From positions 403,501 to 467,500 of the forward strand of contig CAWZYM010000376.1 in NCBI GenBank assembly GCA_963966185.1: a DNA stretch of 64,000 bases. The letters run 5' to 3'. Positions 22,601-36,609 of this stretch are shown here, in pieces. This DNA is from Rhabditoides inermis. Its lineage: Eukaryota > Nematoda > Chromadorea > Rhabditida > Rhabditidae. The translations under genes and the position numbers were made by a program. The notes beneath the pieces are model-generated. The model was given only the letters and a program-made list of their open reading frames with translations, was not told where the DNA came from and did no database searches. The number at the start of each line of letters is the position of its first letter. The first letter of the stretch is position 1.

Positions 22601-25600
22601 AAAGGTTACGGTAGCCTACAGTAACCGTTCTTTTTAAACTTTGCATCGAAACGTAAGAGATGCAGTCTTTCATATAGATTTTTTGATGTGTTAAATTAAA
22701 GATATACCACTGCGTGTGTCTCAAGATTAGACAATTTTGATCAACTTTTTTGACCTGGCAGCGTGGCAGCAGGCAGACCGTAATAGCAGATACCACATCA
22801 CCTTTCCAATGTGTGTTGTGTTTGAGGAGACGATCGCGCCGCACGGCTCGGCTATCCAGTGTCGAGTGACCACAGAGGACCCCGCCAAGGGATTCCAGCC
22901 CGACAGTGGAAGAATTGAAGTGAAGAGGGAAAGGGGAAGGGTGAAAGTGGTATGCGAACGAACGGACACATGCAGCTTGTGCAACAATTATATTTTTGGT
23001 GATTTCAGGTTTTTTTGAAACATGGAATGCATTTATATATTCAACAATTCATGTATATTACATATTCAACAAATAATGTCTAACGTGGTAGGTATTCCGT
23101 TCGGGCGAGGGCATGGGTATCCGTCTCGACTCGGCGTCTGCCTACGCTGGCAGCATCATCTCTCCCCACTACGACTCGCTCATGGTCAAGGTGCGTGAAC
23201 AGTATGCGACCTGGTGTCTGTAACCGCCGATCCGGTTGGCGCGGTGCGACTGGTCGACTGGCGTAGACATGTATTTATGGATGTCATCGTGCCAGACTAT
23301 GACGATTGGTGTATGGAATGGCGAATGGCGAGTCGTAGAGAAGCATAGATGTGCTTATCTGCAGGTGATCGCGTCGGCTCGCAACCACCCGAACGCGGCT
23401 GCCAAGATGATCCGCGCGCTCAAGGAGTTCAGAATTCGCGGAGTCAAGGTGGGTGGGGAGTTGGGGGAGCGGGGAGAATCGGAAATGGAAACGGACAAAA
23501 AGAACTCTCATGGAGACATGGGGTGTATGCGATATACGTGACATAGAGTTTCTGATGACACAAATACAGAGTTTCTGAATAAAGCAAAGATATTGAAAAG
23601 TTTTATTGACTGATATTGAAACGTCTAGATGTTTATGAAGGTTGAAATGACACGCCGATGTCTTGTTATTTCCACTGTGACTGGAGCATGTGGAAGTATC
23701 CGTCAGTCTCGTTGGCTGACTGCATCACCGAGTCCTTGACGTTCATGTGCATCACGTAGTTGACCTGCAATAGATTCTAGTGTACAACTCTCCTCACCTC
23801 AATATTCAACTTCATGTGATGTGTGCGTTTTTTTAAAGTATCCACTTAACAAAAAGTCACTTCATTTTTGATCAACATAGAATTAAAACGGTGGTCGACG
23901 CACCCTTTGCATAGCCGAAGATCTCGCTTTTTGCATCTGCTTGAGTAGAATGAGCGGCGCGATCCAGATATAGTAGGGGATGATCTGCAATATGGGTATT
24001 GGAAATAAAAATGTTGCATGTTGATGTGCAATCGGACTAAATCCATATATGAATCTGAATCAATGATAAAAATGATATGTTTCACGTTGTGAGCATATTA
24101 TGCAAATATATCGTTTATCTGTAGTCAGGGTTTCCACAATAATGGTAACACTTACATAATAAAGAGCGTTGTAGCCGATCGCTTCTAAAAGCTTGTTTTT
24201 GGTTGCGTGCCTAAATTTAATTATCACATTTTCTTTGTCGATATCCAATACCGCTCGATCGCACTCACCGATAGAGGGACAGACCGAGTGCGTAGTGAAT
24301 GAGAGCGTAGCAGTGAACGATGAGAAGTGGAAAGAACATGAGAGTGACTGCCACATTCTCACGTAGCTGGAATCCGGAAGAGAGGTGGAACGAGCGTCTG
24401 TAAACAAACAATATAACTGTATTCATTTGCATCATTTTAATTGATCGACGTCTCACATTTGGTCCTGTGAATTGTGAATGTGTTAGTTCATTGTGTGAAC
24501 GTGACATGGCGTAAGAACAATATTATTCATTTTCCTCACCGTTTCACTAATTTCATATTGGCTTGACGAAGTGGAATAATTAAAAGAGCCATTACGAAGT
24601 CACAAATGCAAAAGCACTGAAATGGAATTGACTTGCACTTTCCCTGAGCGAATGACATGGAAATATAACATGCTGTAACCTGTTCCTGTAACTGAATTTT
24701 GGTAATCCTTGTTTCATGTTCAGTGTCACAAGCTAACATTTCTCGAGGGCGAAGTTTTTGTGAGAACCCACAGTAAAATATAGAGTGGTGATGAGTGAAT
24801 CTGTGTCACTGTTGGAGCAACTTCGGCGAAGTTGGTTCTTTGAGAGATTCATGACGACAGATTGAATGGTTGGCGCGATGGGGATGAGCAACTAAAATGA
24901 GGTCTAGTTAGATTTAAGTGAAAAGTGAACTGTGACGTCTACGATGACAGGTCAATTATTGACGTACCCACGCTGCCACAATCAACCTCCCGACAGTTTT
25001 TGGAGAGTGCTCGTAGCTCTCCAAAAAGTGTGTGGCAATGGTGCGCTCTGGAATGAAATGGCTGATTTGTGAACGAAATGTATCCGATGAATGTCGTTCG
25101 AGACTACAATCACAATACACTTTTTTAACTGCATCATATCCGAAACTGGATACACTTTTCACACTTCATTCCACTTACCAATAATGACCGCTACGGGAAA
25201 TAAAAACAATGAGAATGTGGCATGCAACATTGGTGCAAACACCCATATACAATCAGTAGCCGAATGCATAATGACACACGGAGTAGAAGAGGGAGTGGAT
25301 AGAGAGTAGTAGGTGTTTTGGATCTGAAACATTTCATCGATTACTTTGGATCTTCATTTCCTGTAGTTGTTTTCTCTCACTCTTGACACAAGTAGCGATG
25401 ATGCAAATTCGAATACAATAAAGTAGTACGTATAAAGAAGCACCTGTGTTTACGGATGTTAAGTTATTGTTCAGCGGAAATACATTGAATGAATACTATA
25501 TTTTTGTGAGAGATCTGGTAAACTAGTGCTAAGTAGATATACCTTTATATTAGGATGCAAAATGGTTATGTAGCGTTTGAAACGAGTCAGCGTGATGAAT

Positions 25601-28600
25601 ATGATTGAGATCGAAAAAAGAGGATTGATTATCTGAAATATTACATGAAATGATGCAATACATCTGAAATAATAATTATGAATTGCAAGTAAGAAGTAAA
25701 AATTAAATACATCAAATACGTGCAACACACATAATACTCACATTTACTATGCCCAAAGTGATATTTAACCAGTGCGTGGAAAGCCTCCACTCGTTGAGGC
25801 ATTCTTCATGTGTGACGTTTTCAACCGTATGGTCTCGAATATCGTCTAAACACTATATGCTCACTCGATTTTTGAATCAAATTGATTAGATACAAAGAAA
25901 ATACCCACATTCTTCTCCTATCAGCGACATCATTCAAAAAAGAAGGTTAGATCGACTCGCGAGACGGTGTCGTTGTAGATATACACTTTCCTGGAATCGA
26001 AGCAGGTGTGTTTTTCGTCTGAAAAAAAGATCAGCCACAATAGAAACAAGTGCATTTCTACTGTTCGCAATTACACTATAAAAAACAACTAACAAGTGAC
26101 TCATATTACGCACGCTAGGGCGTATGTTCACAGTTCACAGCTCGCTAGTTATCTAACCCTATCAATTTAATAGATTCAAAGCTTACTGAATCTAAAACAT
26201 GTAGTTTACGTTTAAAATAAAGGCTAGTTCATTTTAAGAATTAATGTTGACTGTTACCGATGTTTACAGATTAACGTCATATTTCGGTCTGTAGCATCTT
26301 TAGAGGCATGTGGCTAATGAGTACAATGTATTATGTACGTGAATGAATAACTGAACGTGAGCACGAACATATATTTAATTACTGTATATGCGTGTTTGCC
26401 CCATGACAAAAAAAAGATACACATGATAACATAAATTACAAAAATTGCCACTGTGAGAATCCACATTCGATTTTTGCTGTACTTTTTTAACTTTGTAATA
26501 ATGATAATTTGTACTCATTTTCAGACGAACATTCCGTTCCTTCTCAACGTACTCAACCAGCCTTCGTTCCTCGATGCGTCGGTCGATACGTACTTTATCG
26601 ATGAGGTGATATATAATGATACTGTTCGTCTTTTACAACGTTTTGTCAATCACAAGGTTGCATGTATAATATACAGTACACGGTTTCAGTAACCGTATGA
26701 TATAGTTCAATAAATCGGTTTATTCAATGTGCTTGCAGCACCCCGAGCTGTTCGAGTTCAAGTCGTCGCAGAACCGCGCGCAGAAGCTGCTCGCCTACCT
26801 GGGAGAGGTCAAGGTGCGTTGCGCAGTGGTGATAAGTTGCGATCAGCCTGTTCAGTCATTTGTCTGATTGTGATTGTGAAAAGTACATCTGGTGTTGGCA
26901 CCATGTTGCGCATACCTATTTTTGTTGGTCTGAAAGATAGTAGTAGAAAGGAAGTGCACATGGTAGGATCTGATAGACTGCTACTCACACAGCGACTACA
27001 ACAAAATATGTGGCTGTTTCTCGCTCGTCCTATTGTGTGCGCTTCCGTCCTACGTTCTACTATTTTGGCAAAAACAATGCATAAGTGTGATAGCTCTTCT
27101 CTGTCTACGATGACGGTCGTCGAGTGATGTGTATGGTTATAGGTGAATGGCGCACAGACTCCTCTCGCCACTTCGCTCCTTCCGGCAATCGTCGAGCCTC
27201 CCGTTCCCCACGTCAAGGCTGGTGAGTGGAGGAAACTGGGAGGAGGTGGAGTGTGTTTAGAACCTCATTCTCGGATTTGAAACTGAATTGATATGATACC
27301 TTGGTTACGAAACCAGACATCGATTTTTGGTGTTAGAACTTTTTAAATGAATAACATGGTACATGGTTTATTCATTTAGAAAGATGTGATACCAAAAAAT
27401 AGGAAGTTCCTCCAAAATTGATGACCAGGGAAGGTCGGAGAGTGTAATAACGCCGCTCCTAGTGAGCTGGACGTGTTTTTTTCTCTATTTCCGGTTTGCG
27501 GTCTCTGTAAAATGTTGTGCAATGTGAAAATGTTTAGGCAACGACGGAAAGAGTGCGTGCTTGTTGGTTCAGTTTATGGTTCGAGTGTTGTGATGTGGTT
27601 GTGTTAGTTTCGGTTCTGATGGAAGTGATCTGATTTTTATTTCAATCTGCATGCATTATTTTTCCTTGTCATTTTGCTAGCAAGGTGTTCAGTTGGCATC
27701 ACAGTCCTATATATAACACGGTCTCTGTAAAAAGCGAACTCTCGATAAACTAGAAAAATCATAGTCACGGATTTTGATGAAATTAATTTTCCTGAGGTTT
27801 TTAAACATTCTGAACACATCCTGCGCAGTGGCAACTAGAAAAATCATAGTCACGGATTTTGATGAAATTAATTTTCCTGAGGTTTTTAAACATTCTGAAC
27901 ACATCCTGCGCAGTGGCAAGTCCAAAAAAAATTTTGGTGTCAGATATGGTATACGGTACCCCAAATTTGCATAATGGCCCTCAAACCAAAACTCAACCAA
28001 AGTTTGATCTGAAGGTGTCATTTTACTCGTTACATGATTAAAAATTGAACATTTTTGCATAATTTCAATGATTAAAAAATTATAGTCACAAGACCGAAAT
28101 TTTTTCTAATTTTCCAGATATTTTCTTTTTTGAAAATTTAACCGATGTCCGCCCAGTCCAAATGAAGGCAACGTTATATTAAGCAGATTATGACGATCAT
28201 TTTCAGCTATTAAAATCAAAAATCGAAAGACACCTTTTTTGGGAACAGCCGCTCAAAGTTGGTACACTCCGACATTCCCAGTCAACAAAATTCGAACTGC
28301 AAAGCATTTATCAACAAAAATTGCGGGGATTCTTCAAATCAAAACTATTCAAATGTTTATACGTTATCTCTAACACGATAATTACTCGTAGTAAAGTAAA
28401 TCACTCATAAGAACATAAAGTCGTTAACGTTTTGCGATGATTGCAGGTACACCAATCGGGCTCTTGCATTCATTCCCATTTGGGTGTTTGCCTTGCGGAC
28501 AATACTCATACGAACCAACATTGATGTTGGTTATCGATAGCTATTTGATATCCATCGATAATCGAATGCGCGGCAACTAAGGACCAGCTTGTCCATTAAT

Positions 28601-31600
28601 GTGAGATTCAACTGACCACAGGAAACGAATCCCTATAACCACTCCACTTAATGTCAACAGTGATTCTAAAATCCGTGTAGCCTACTCCGTGCAAGCTCAC
28701 TGTTTCTCACAAAGGATACTTATTTACGACAGTCTTCAGCTGAAAATCTACATATTATCAACTCCTGACTTGGTCGCAGTGACCATGATTTGGCTGTTGT
28801 TTCGAGGTCCACATATTCCATACTCCTGAGAGGAGTGAAGTAGAAAAGCTTTAGTTTTTTCGTACTAACGTTCTCCGGTATCCTTAATTCTTTGCGCGGC
28901 AGGCGCTTCAGCCAAGGCCGAAGCAGGCTGATCGCCAACGGCAAACTTGATTACTTGATACGAGGAAGTGAGCGAAGTATATCTACTTTTTTCGAAGGTA
29001 TTGTTGTTATACATATGTAGGTGATGATTCCAATCTTGTGGATTTCATCTCGGTAAGCCATCATCTTAGACTCCATAAGATTTCAATGTTCTATTTTCCC
29101 GCACCTGAGATGACTGCAGAGTGAGACTTGCTTGGCATTAAAAGATCCTGAGAGAGAGCGCGCGCGAGAGAGAGAGAGAGAGAGAGAAAGAGTAGGAGAT
29201 CGAAGTCGTTCACATACCGATTATTTCTGATTCTACATCTACGGACAGATCAAAGTGAAAGAGGTTGGGTTGTGCTCGAATACCGCAAGCAAAACAACGC
29301 AAGCTGGTCCTTAGTTGCCGCGCATTTCGATTATCGATAGATATCAAATATCTATCGATTATCAACATCAATGTTGATTCAATGTTGGTTCGTATGAGTA
29401 TTGTCCGCAGGGCAAATACCCAAATGGGAATGAATGCAAGAGCCCGATTGGTGTACCTGCAATCATCGCAAAACGTTAACGATTTTATGTTCTTATGAGT
29501 GATTTACTTTACTACGAGTAATTATCGTGTTAGGGATAACGTATAAACATTTGAATAGTTTTGATTTGAAGAATCCCCGCAATTTTTGTTGATAAATGCT
29601 TTGCAGTTGGAATTTTGTTGACTGGGAATGTCGGAGTGTACCAACTTTGAGCGGCTGTTCCCAAAAAAGGTGTCTTTCGATTTTTGATTTTAATAGCTGA
29701 AAATGACCGTCATAATCTGCTCACTATAACGTTGCTTTCATTTGGACTGGGCGGACATCGGTTAAATTTTCAAAAAAGAAAATATCTGGAAAATGAGGAA
29801 AATTTTCGGTCTTGTGACTATTTTTTTTAATCATTGAAATTATGCAGAAATGTTCAATTATAAACTTGTTTCTGATCATGTAACGAGTAAAATGACACCT
29901 TCAGATCAAAGTTTGGTTGAGTCTGGGCCATTATGCAAATTTGGGGTACCGTATACCATATCTGGTACCAAAATTTTTTTTGGACTCAGCCACTGCGCAG
30001 GATGTGTTCAGAATGTTCGAAAACCTCAGGAAAATTAATTTCATCAAAATCCGTGACTATGATTTTTCTAGTTTTGGTCTAGTCTGTGGCGAGTTCGATT
30101 TTTACAGAGACCGTGTGATATATGTGGTTGACATTGTCTTCTTGCAGGCGTCGCCCCTCCGAAGGGTCTGAAGCAGGTGTTGTCTGAGGGTGGCCCCGAG
30201 GCGTTCGCCAAGGCTGTCCGCAAGACTCCCGGATGCCTCATCACCGACACCACCTTCCGGTCAGCCGCCTTTTGTTTTTGAATGTCGTATGTCGAGGAAT
30301 AGTTAATCTCATTGTTCCTCCTTGGTGTAGGGGATCATGTAGTAACGTTGTGGAACGTAAATTTTGTGGAAGTACATCTGTGTGTGGTATGTTTATTTGT
30401 AGATAGTTAGATTAGAAAAACCGAGTGGAATCGGTTTTGGACGCTGACACAATACACTAGGTGAAGTTGTGAAACGTACATTTTTCAAGTGATTCCGGCA
30501 TGACCGTTAAGTGTTTTCTTGTGTCATATTTTTCGAGTCTTGAGTGAGTGAGAATTTTTTTTTGTTATTTAGTATTGTTATTTCTCTTCTGTAATATCAA
30601 CTGAATCAGTTGTACCCGTCTTCGTTCGGGTACACATAGTTTTTTTTTATTTCTGTGTTTGTGTCATGTGCATCCATCATGTGTGTGTTGCAGTGACGCG
30701 CACCAGTCCCTTCTGGCGACTCGCGTGCGCACATACGACATGGCCAAGATCTCTCCCTTCGTCAGCCACGCTTTCCCGCAGCTGTACTCGATGGAGAACT
30801 GGGGAGGTACGAGTCCCTCTCTTCACGTCTGTCCTCTTCCCTCTTTCTCACCCATTTGGATTTCTCTTCTAGAGTTGAATTGATTCACATTCAGTGTGCT
30901 ACTCATCGTCTTATCGATTGATTGCATTCCTTCATTCGTGTTGCAGGAGCGACGTTCGACGTGGCTATGCGCTTCCTGCACGAGTGTCCGTGGGAGAGGC
31001 TGGAGACGCTGCGCAAGCTCGTGCCCAACATCCCCTTCCAGGTACGTGTGTTAGGAGAGCACGCCAGTCGTTTGTAGTCTACACTTGCAGTTTCTGCCAA
31101 TTGGTCAGAAAATGCGCTAAGTTTGTGTATGGTAGGGGTGAAACGTAGTTTTCCTTTCCTGACACTTCGTTTCGAATTTCACATTATTATGATTAATTCG
31201 ATTTTCATGATATGACTTATGAGAAGATTCCATGTTCGAATTTCCAAATTGACAAGATACCAATTTTCAATTCCAATATTGTTGAGAAAATGTGCAGATG
31301 TGTTATAAGCTGGGGTGCAACGTATGTGTCCTGAGTCTCTCGATTGGAAAAGGAAATTAAATATTTGGTCTGAACAAGTGCACATTTTCTTTCTTGTATA
31401 GACAGTTTTAGGGGATATGGTAATTACAATTACAAACCGAAGAATAAATTGATGAGACTGACAGACAAACATACTAACGTAGTGGCATACTCCCTTTCTC
31501 CCTTTCAGTGTCTGCTTCGCGGCGCGAACGGAATGGGATACAGCAACTACCCCGATAACGTCATCTACAAGTGAGCGTTTACAGGTTTCCCAACGATCAA

Positions 31601-32812
31601 ACGTCAAACCGCGTGATTCAAAAAGCTCACTAGTTATTGTTATTTAAAATTTAAATAATGACTAACTGAACAAGTGCACATTTTCTTTCTTGTATCAAAC
31701 TTCATAAATTTGTAGTTCGAGAAAATAACAATAATTCACATATTATGCTCGCATTGCATTCGTATCTTTGGCATTATCCATCTCCCTCCAGGTTCTGCGA
31801 TCTGGCCGTGCAGTCTGGAATGGACGTGTTCCGAGTGTTCGACTCGCTCAACTATCTCCCGAATCTCTTTGTCGGAATGGACGCAGTCGGAAAGGCCGGA
31901 GGAGTGGTGCGTTATCGAATTTCGAATACTTCTCTAATTAATGGGCGATGTGGAAGTGACATGTTGTGGTCGTTTCGAAACTTATATTTTGGAGAGTTTG
32001 AAATGACATTTTCAATTTGTTTTTCACATTTTGTGATTTCTATATAGCCGTTCATCTGTATTTGTTTTCAATTGTCTCTGAAGAGGCGTTTATTGTCGGA
32101 TTAGGGAAAACTGACGTGGTTACTTTGAAACGTAAACTGTGGATTTATTGATTCACCGCTGTTCATTATTTCACAACAATGGTGAGATAATTTCGAATAT
32201 TACCAGTGTACACATATCTAGCAGTGTACAGTATGTTCAAATATTACATAAATCATAAATTAATATTTTATATAAGTAATATAATAAGCTCGCACTTAGC
32301 TCAGGATTTTTCGTTGAAAACATTATCGTGGATTTCGAACATACAGTATACTGAACGAAGTGCGCAGCATCTTGTTTTTGCCGTTCATATCTCTACTCCA
32401 CTGATCCTCTCACATGACCACGTGGCGCAGTGGTAACGCTCTTGCTTGTCAAGCAGCGGTTCGCGGGTTCGATCTTGGGTATCCTCGCAAAATTTTGTCA
32501 AATTGAAAACTAACCACCCTGATGTCTCTTGTAAAAAGAGTGGAACTCATTTGCGGGCCCACTATAATGATTATTATATTAATAATATTAGTAATAATAA
32601 AATAAAAATAAATAATGATTAATACATGTTTTTGCTCGCAGGTGGAGGCTGCCATCTCGTACACTGGTGACGTTTCGGATCCGACTCGCTCCAAGTATGA
32701 CCTACAGTACTACATGCAACTGGCAGAACAGCTGGTCAAGGCACAGGCACATGTGCTATGCATCAAGGTAGAGAGAGGAAGGGAGGGAGGGGAGAGAGAG
32801 ATGGCGAGAAGG

Positions 32813-32861
<49 letters not shown>

Positions 32862-35553
32862 AAGAGAGAGAAATTCTTCCAGGACATGGCCGGTCTGCTC
32901 AAGCCCGAGGCTGCTAAGATTCTGATCGGATCGCTCAGGGACAAGTGAGCGATGGGTGACAATAGTAGAAATGCGAATGGTAGCTGTGTACGTTTCAACA
33001 TTTCCCATTGCAATACTCATAAGTATTGCTTTAACAACATTAGTAACTGTTTGTGTATCAAAACTGTTTCACAGGTTGCAATACTCATTACCTCATGCTT
33101 GCCCCTTGCAGGTACCCCGACATGCCTATCCATGTGCACACCCATGACACGAGTGGAGCCGGAGTGGCGACGATGCTCGAGTGCGCAAAGGTATGCCAAT
33201 GTTTGTGAGCCCGACCAGTGTCTCCCCATTGCAGGCTGGTGCGGATGCGGTGGACGCTGCGGTGGACAGCATGAGTGGAATGACGAGCCAGCCGAGCATG
33301 GGAGCCATCGCCGCCTGCCTCAAGGGAACCAAGCACGACACTGGTGAGGCCGGCAGGGCATGACCGCGCCGCAGCCGCGCCGCGCGAGTATGAGAACGTG
33401 CGCGCGGCGCGGTCGCGTCGCGGCTTTGTCTGGTTATCACTGGATAACGCAATTGCACTTTTCTTGTTAAAATATAATTCATCTTCTTTGCGGGCCTGAA
33501 CATGGGCGACATCTCTCGCTACTCTGCGTACTGGGAGTCGGCGCGCCAGCTGTACGCGCCGTTTGAGTGCACTGTGACTATGAAGAGTGGCAACGCCGAC
33601 GTCTACAACCACGAGATTCCCGGAGGACAGTACACCAACCTGCAGTTCCAGGTGAGAGGAGAAGGGTGCGGGTACAGCAGTAAGGAAGACTTACTCTGAA
33701 TACTCTTTCTAGCAACTATTTTGTAAGATGGCAAGTTATGGCATAGTGAGAGGGGACATGCTCTTTTTTCCAGGCATTCTCGCTCGGCCTGGGAGCTCAG
33801 TTTGACGAGGTGAAGAAGATGTATAGGGAGGCAAACCTCGCTCTCGGAGACGTCATCAAGGTAGGCATGGGGCGGGACGAGAGAGGGCGGGGCTTGTGGG
33901 AGGGAGGTGAAGGGGAGGGACTAGGCATTAGTAAGCCAACTTCTCACGCAGAGATGCCGTGAAAGTAGACAGAGGAGCGAGTAAGAAAGTCGCGTAATGG
34001 TAAATGTGTGGACTGCGGTGGGTTATGTTTCAAGCCGGATATGAGACAACATTTGTAAAGTTATGTTCAATCGGTAAACAGTTTTCATCCTAATCAACCC
34101 TTACTGGATCAGTTCTAGAATTGAAATGACTATTTTGCATTCAGGTGACTCCGTCTTCGAAGATTGTCGGAGACCTGGCACAGTTCATGGTGCAGAACAA
34201 CCTCACCAAGTGAGTAGGGCATTATCTCTCTCAATCTCTCTCTCTCTCTCCCCTCACTCTTTCATCATTCCTAATTTTCAGGGAGACCCTTCTCGAGCGC
34301 GCCGATGAGCTCAGCTTCCCCCAGAGTGTCATCGACTTTATGCAGGTATGCGTTTATCGATTTATTGACTGATAATGGATTGATTGATTCAGGGCAACGT
34401 TGGCCAGCCGCCCTATGGATTCCCCGAGCCTCTGCGTACCAAGGTGAGAGCGGGAGTTGATCATTGAGAATCGGGAATTGAGGTGAGACCGAGACCGGGA
34501 ATTGAGATTCGTGAATTTGATGGGATTGAGGATTGTATGTTTCAGCTTTCTGTGTTGGTGCTTGAACTGAAAGACTGAAAGCATTGTATTTTTCAAAATT
34601 CAATGCGCGCAGGTAGTTTTGTGTTAACACCAATTTTCTATATTACTGGTATACTTGAAGTTATACGTTTCACGATGGTAGCATAAAGCGTGTTGGTTAT
34701 TTTCTACAATTTCCCAAATTGTTTACAATTGTTTCGATACAATATAACGATGAATACCGACTGTTCTGAATCAAGTTGTGCGTTGTAGGTTCTGCGCGGT
34801 CGCCCGAAGTTGGACAAGCGACCCGGGGAGGGACTGGCGCCCATGGATCTGGAGGGACTGAAACAGAAGCTGGAGGACAAGCACGGAAGGAAGATGCGGT
34901 GGGTGCGAGGGAGGAAAGGAGAGTGAGAAGGGTGACTCTTCCCCGCGCAGAGATAGGCGGGGTTTGTTTTGAAATGCGCGGTTGGTTGAAGCAAATGCGG
35001 TGGGTGCGAGAAAGGTGAATACTGATGAGAGTTGTAGTAGCAGTTAACAATTAAAAAAAACTGAATCGCATACATGATCGAAAATTCAAACCAAAAGCAT
35101 TGGAATGCCCATTGCCCAATTAGTGTCGTAGGCTCGTAGGTCGGTTGTTATATAATTTTTAAACGTTGGAATGTACGTTTCATTAATATTTGATGATCAG
35201 TAGGTTGTGTAGAATTGTAATAGATGCTTCTTCAATTCTTCATGCATTTTAACTTTGCATACTATTTAATTGTGTTACAGCGACCAGGACGTGATGTCGT
35301 CCGCCATGTTCCCCAAGGAGTTCGACGAGTTCGAGGTGGGGGGGGGGGCGATGACTCATCCATCATGAGTCACTCATGACTCATAAATGACTCATCGTTA
35401 GAAGTCACATTGACATGTCCCTATGGCCGAACTTACACTTTTACTTGTTCGAAAAAGAGAAAATTTGAAATTGAAAGTGAGAGAGATGCGCACTGATCTT
35501 GCGAGCGACGCTCTTGAATTTAAATCTGTATGAAACGAGATTCCGTGCGTTGT

Positions 35554-35605
<52 letters not shown>

Positions 35606-36557
35606 ACTCACATGACGGTGATCAGAAACTTTTTGTTACAAATAGTTCTGGACAGTGGTCACCGAAAAAGTGCACTTTCTATCCGCCATCCGCTTCCGCT
35701 ACTTTCTACTGCTACTATCCGCTACTTTCTGTCCGCTATTCTAGCACTTTCTAGATCTATCCTATACGCGTTATGTGTACCAACTCTCCATTCACTCTTG
35801 TGCCGATTCTCCGTAGATTATCTGGAGCATTGTCGCTCCATCGCGTTTTACATGATGTCATACATAGAGACATGTCATGATCATGATCGCTACTCACACA
35901 AGTTCTCTCTCTTTTCAGGTGTTCCGCTCCCGGTTCGGTCCGGTCGACAAGCTGCCCACCCGAGCCTTCCTCACCGGACTCGATATTGCCGAGGAGATGG
36001 ATGTGAGTGGAAGTGCAAAGTGGAGTGGACTGTTAGGTCTTTGATGCAGATGTCGTGTCGTATTACTTTGAGAAGTATGGTGGAATAGTGAAATGAGGAA
36101 ACGTTAGAAGATGAATCTTTCAATATTGTTGTAATAGTAATAAGTATCTCGAGGACCTCACCGTCTGGGAAAAAAATCTGATGGAATCGTGTTTTCATTA
36201 TTGATTTTCAGGTGGAGATCGAGTCTGGCAAGACGCTGGCGATTCAGATGCTCGCCGAGGGAAAGCTGAACCAGGATGGAGAGAGGGAGGTGAGAGAAGG
36301 AGGGGGGATTAGAGGGGGACAGGGGACAGCTAGTAGAACTGACTGTATTTGAACAGAGCGACCGCACAGCGCTGAGTCGTTTATGAACCCTTTTTATTGT
36401 GTTTTTACAATCTTGCGTATTGTGATTCTTTCCCTTTTAGGTGTTCTTTGATCTGAACGGCCAGAAGCGCAGTATCTTCGTGCGCGATCAGGAGGCCAGC
36501 AAGGAGATTGTCACTAAGCCAAAGGCCCTACCTGGAGTCAAGGTATAGAGAGGGGGG

Positions 36558-36609
<52 letters not shown>

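Noticed and set aside
24536..24739. Separate short receptor gene between the two halves of the nested receptor
   Set aside because: Splicing at 24771 and 24616 joins both halves in phase into one seven-transmembrane protein, so a second gene is unnecessary.
29265..29498. Open frame in the 2.4 kb inverted-repeat element
   Set aside because: It falls in a repeat arm, has an inverted partner and shows no protein features.
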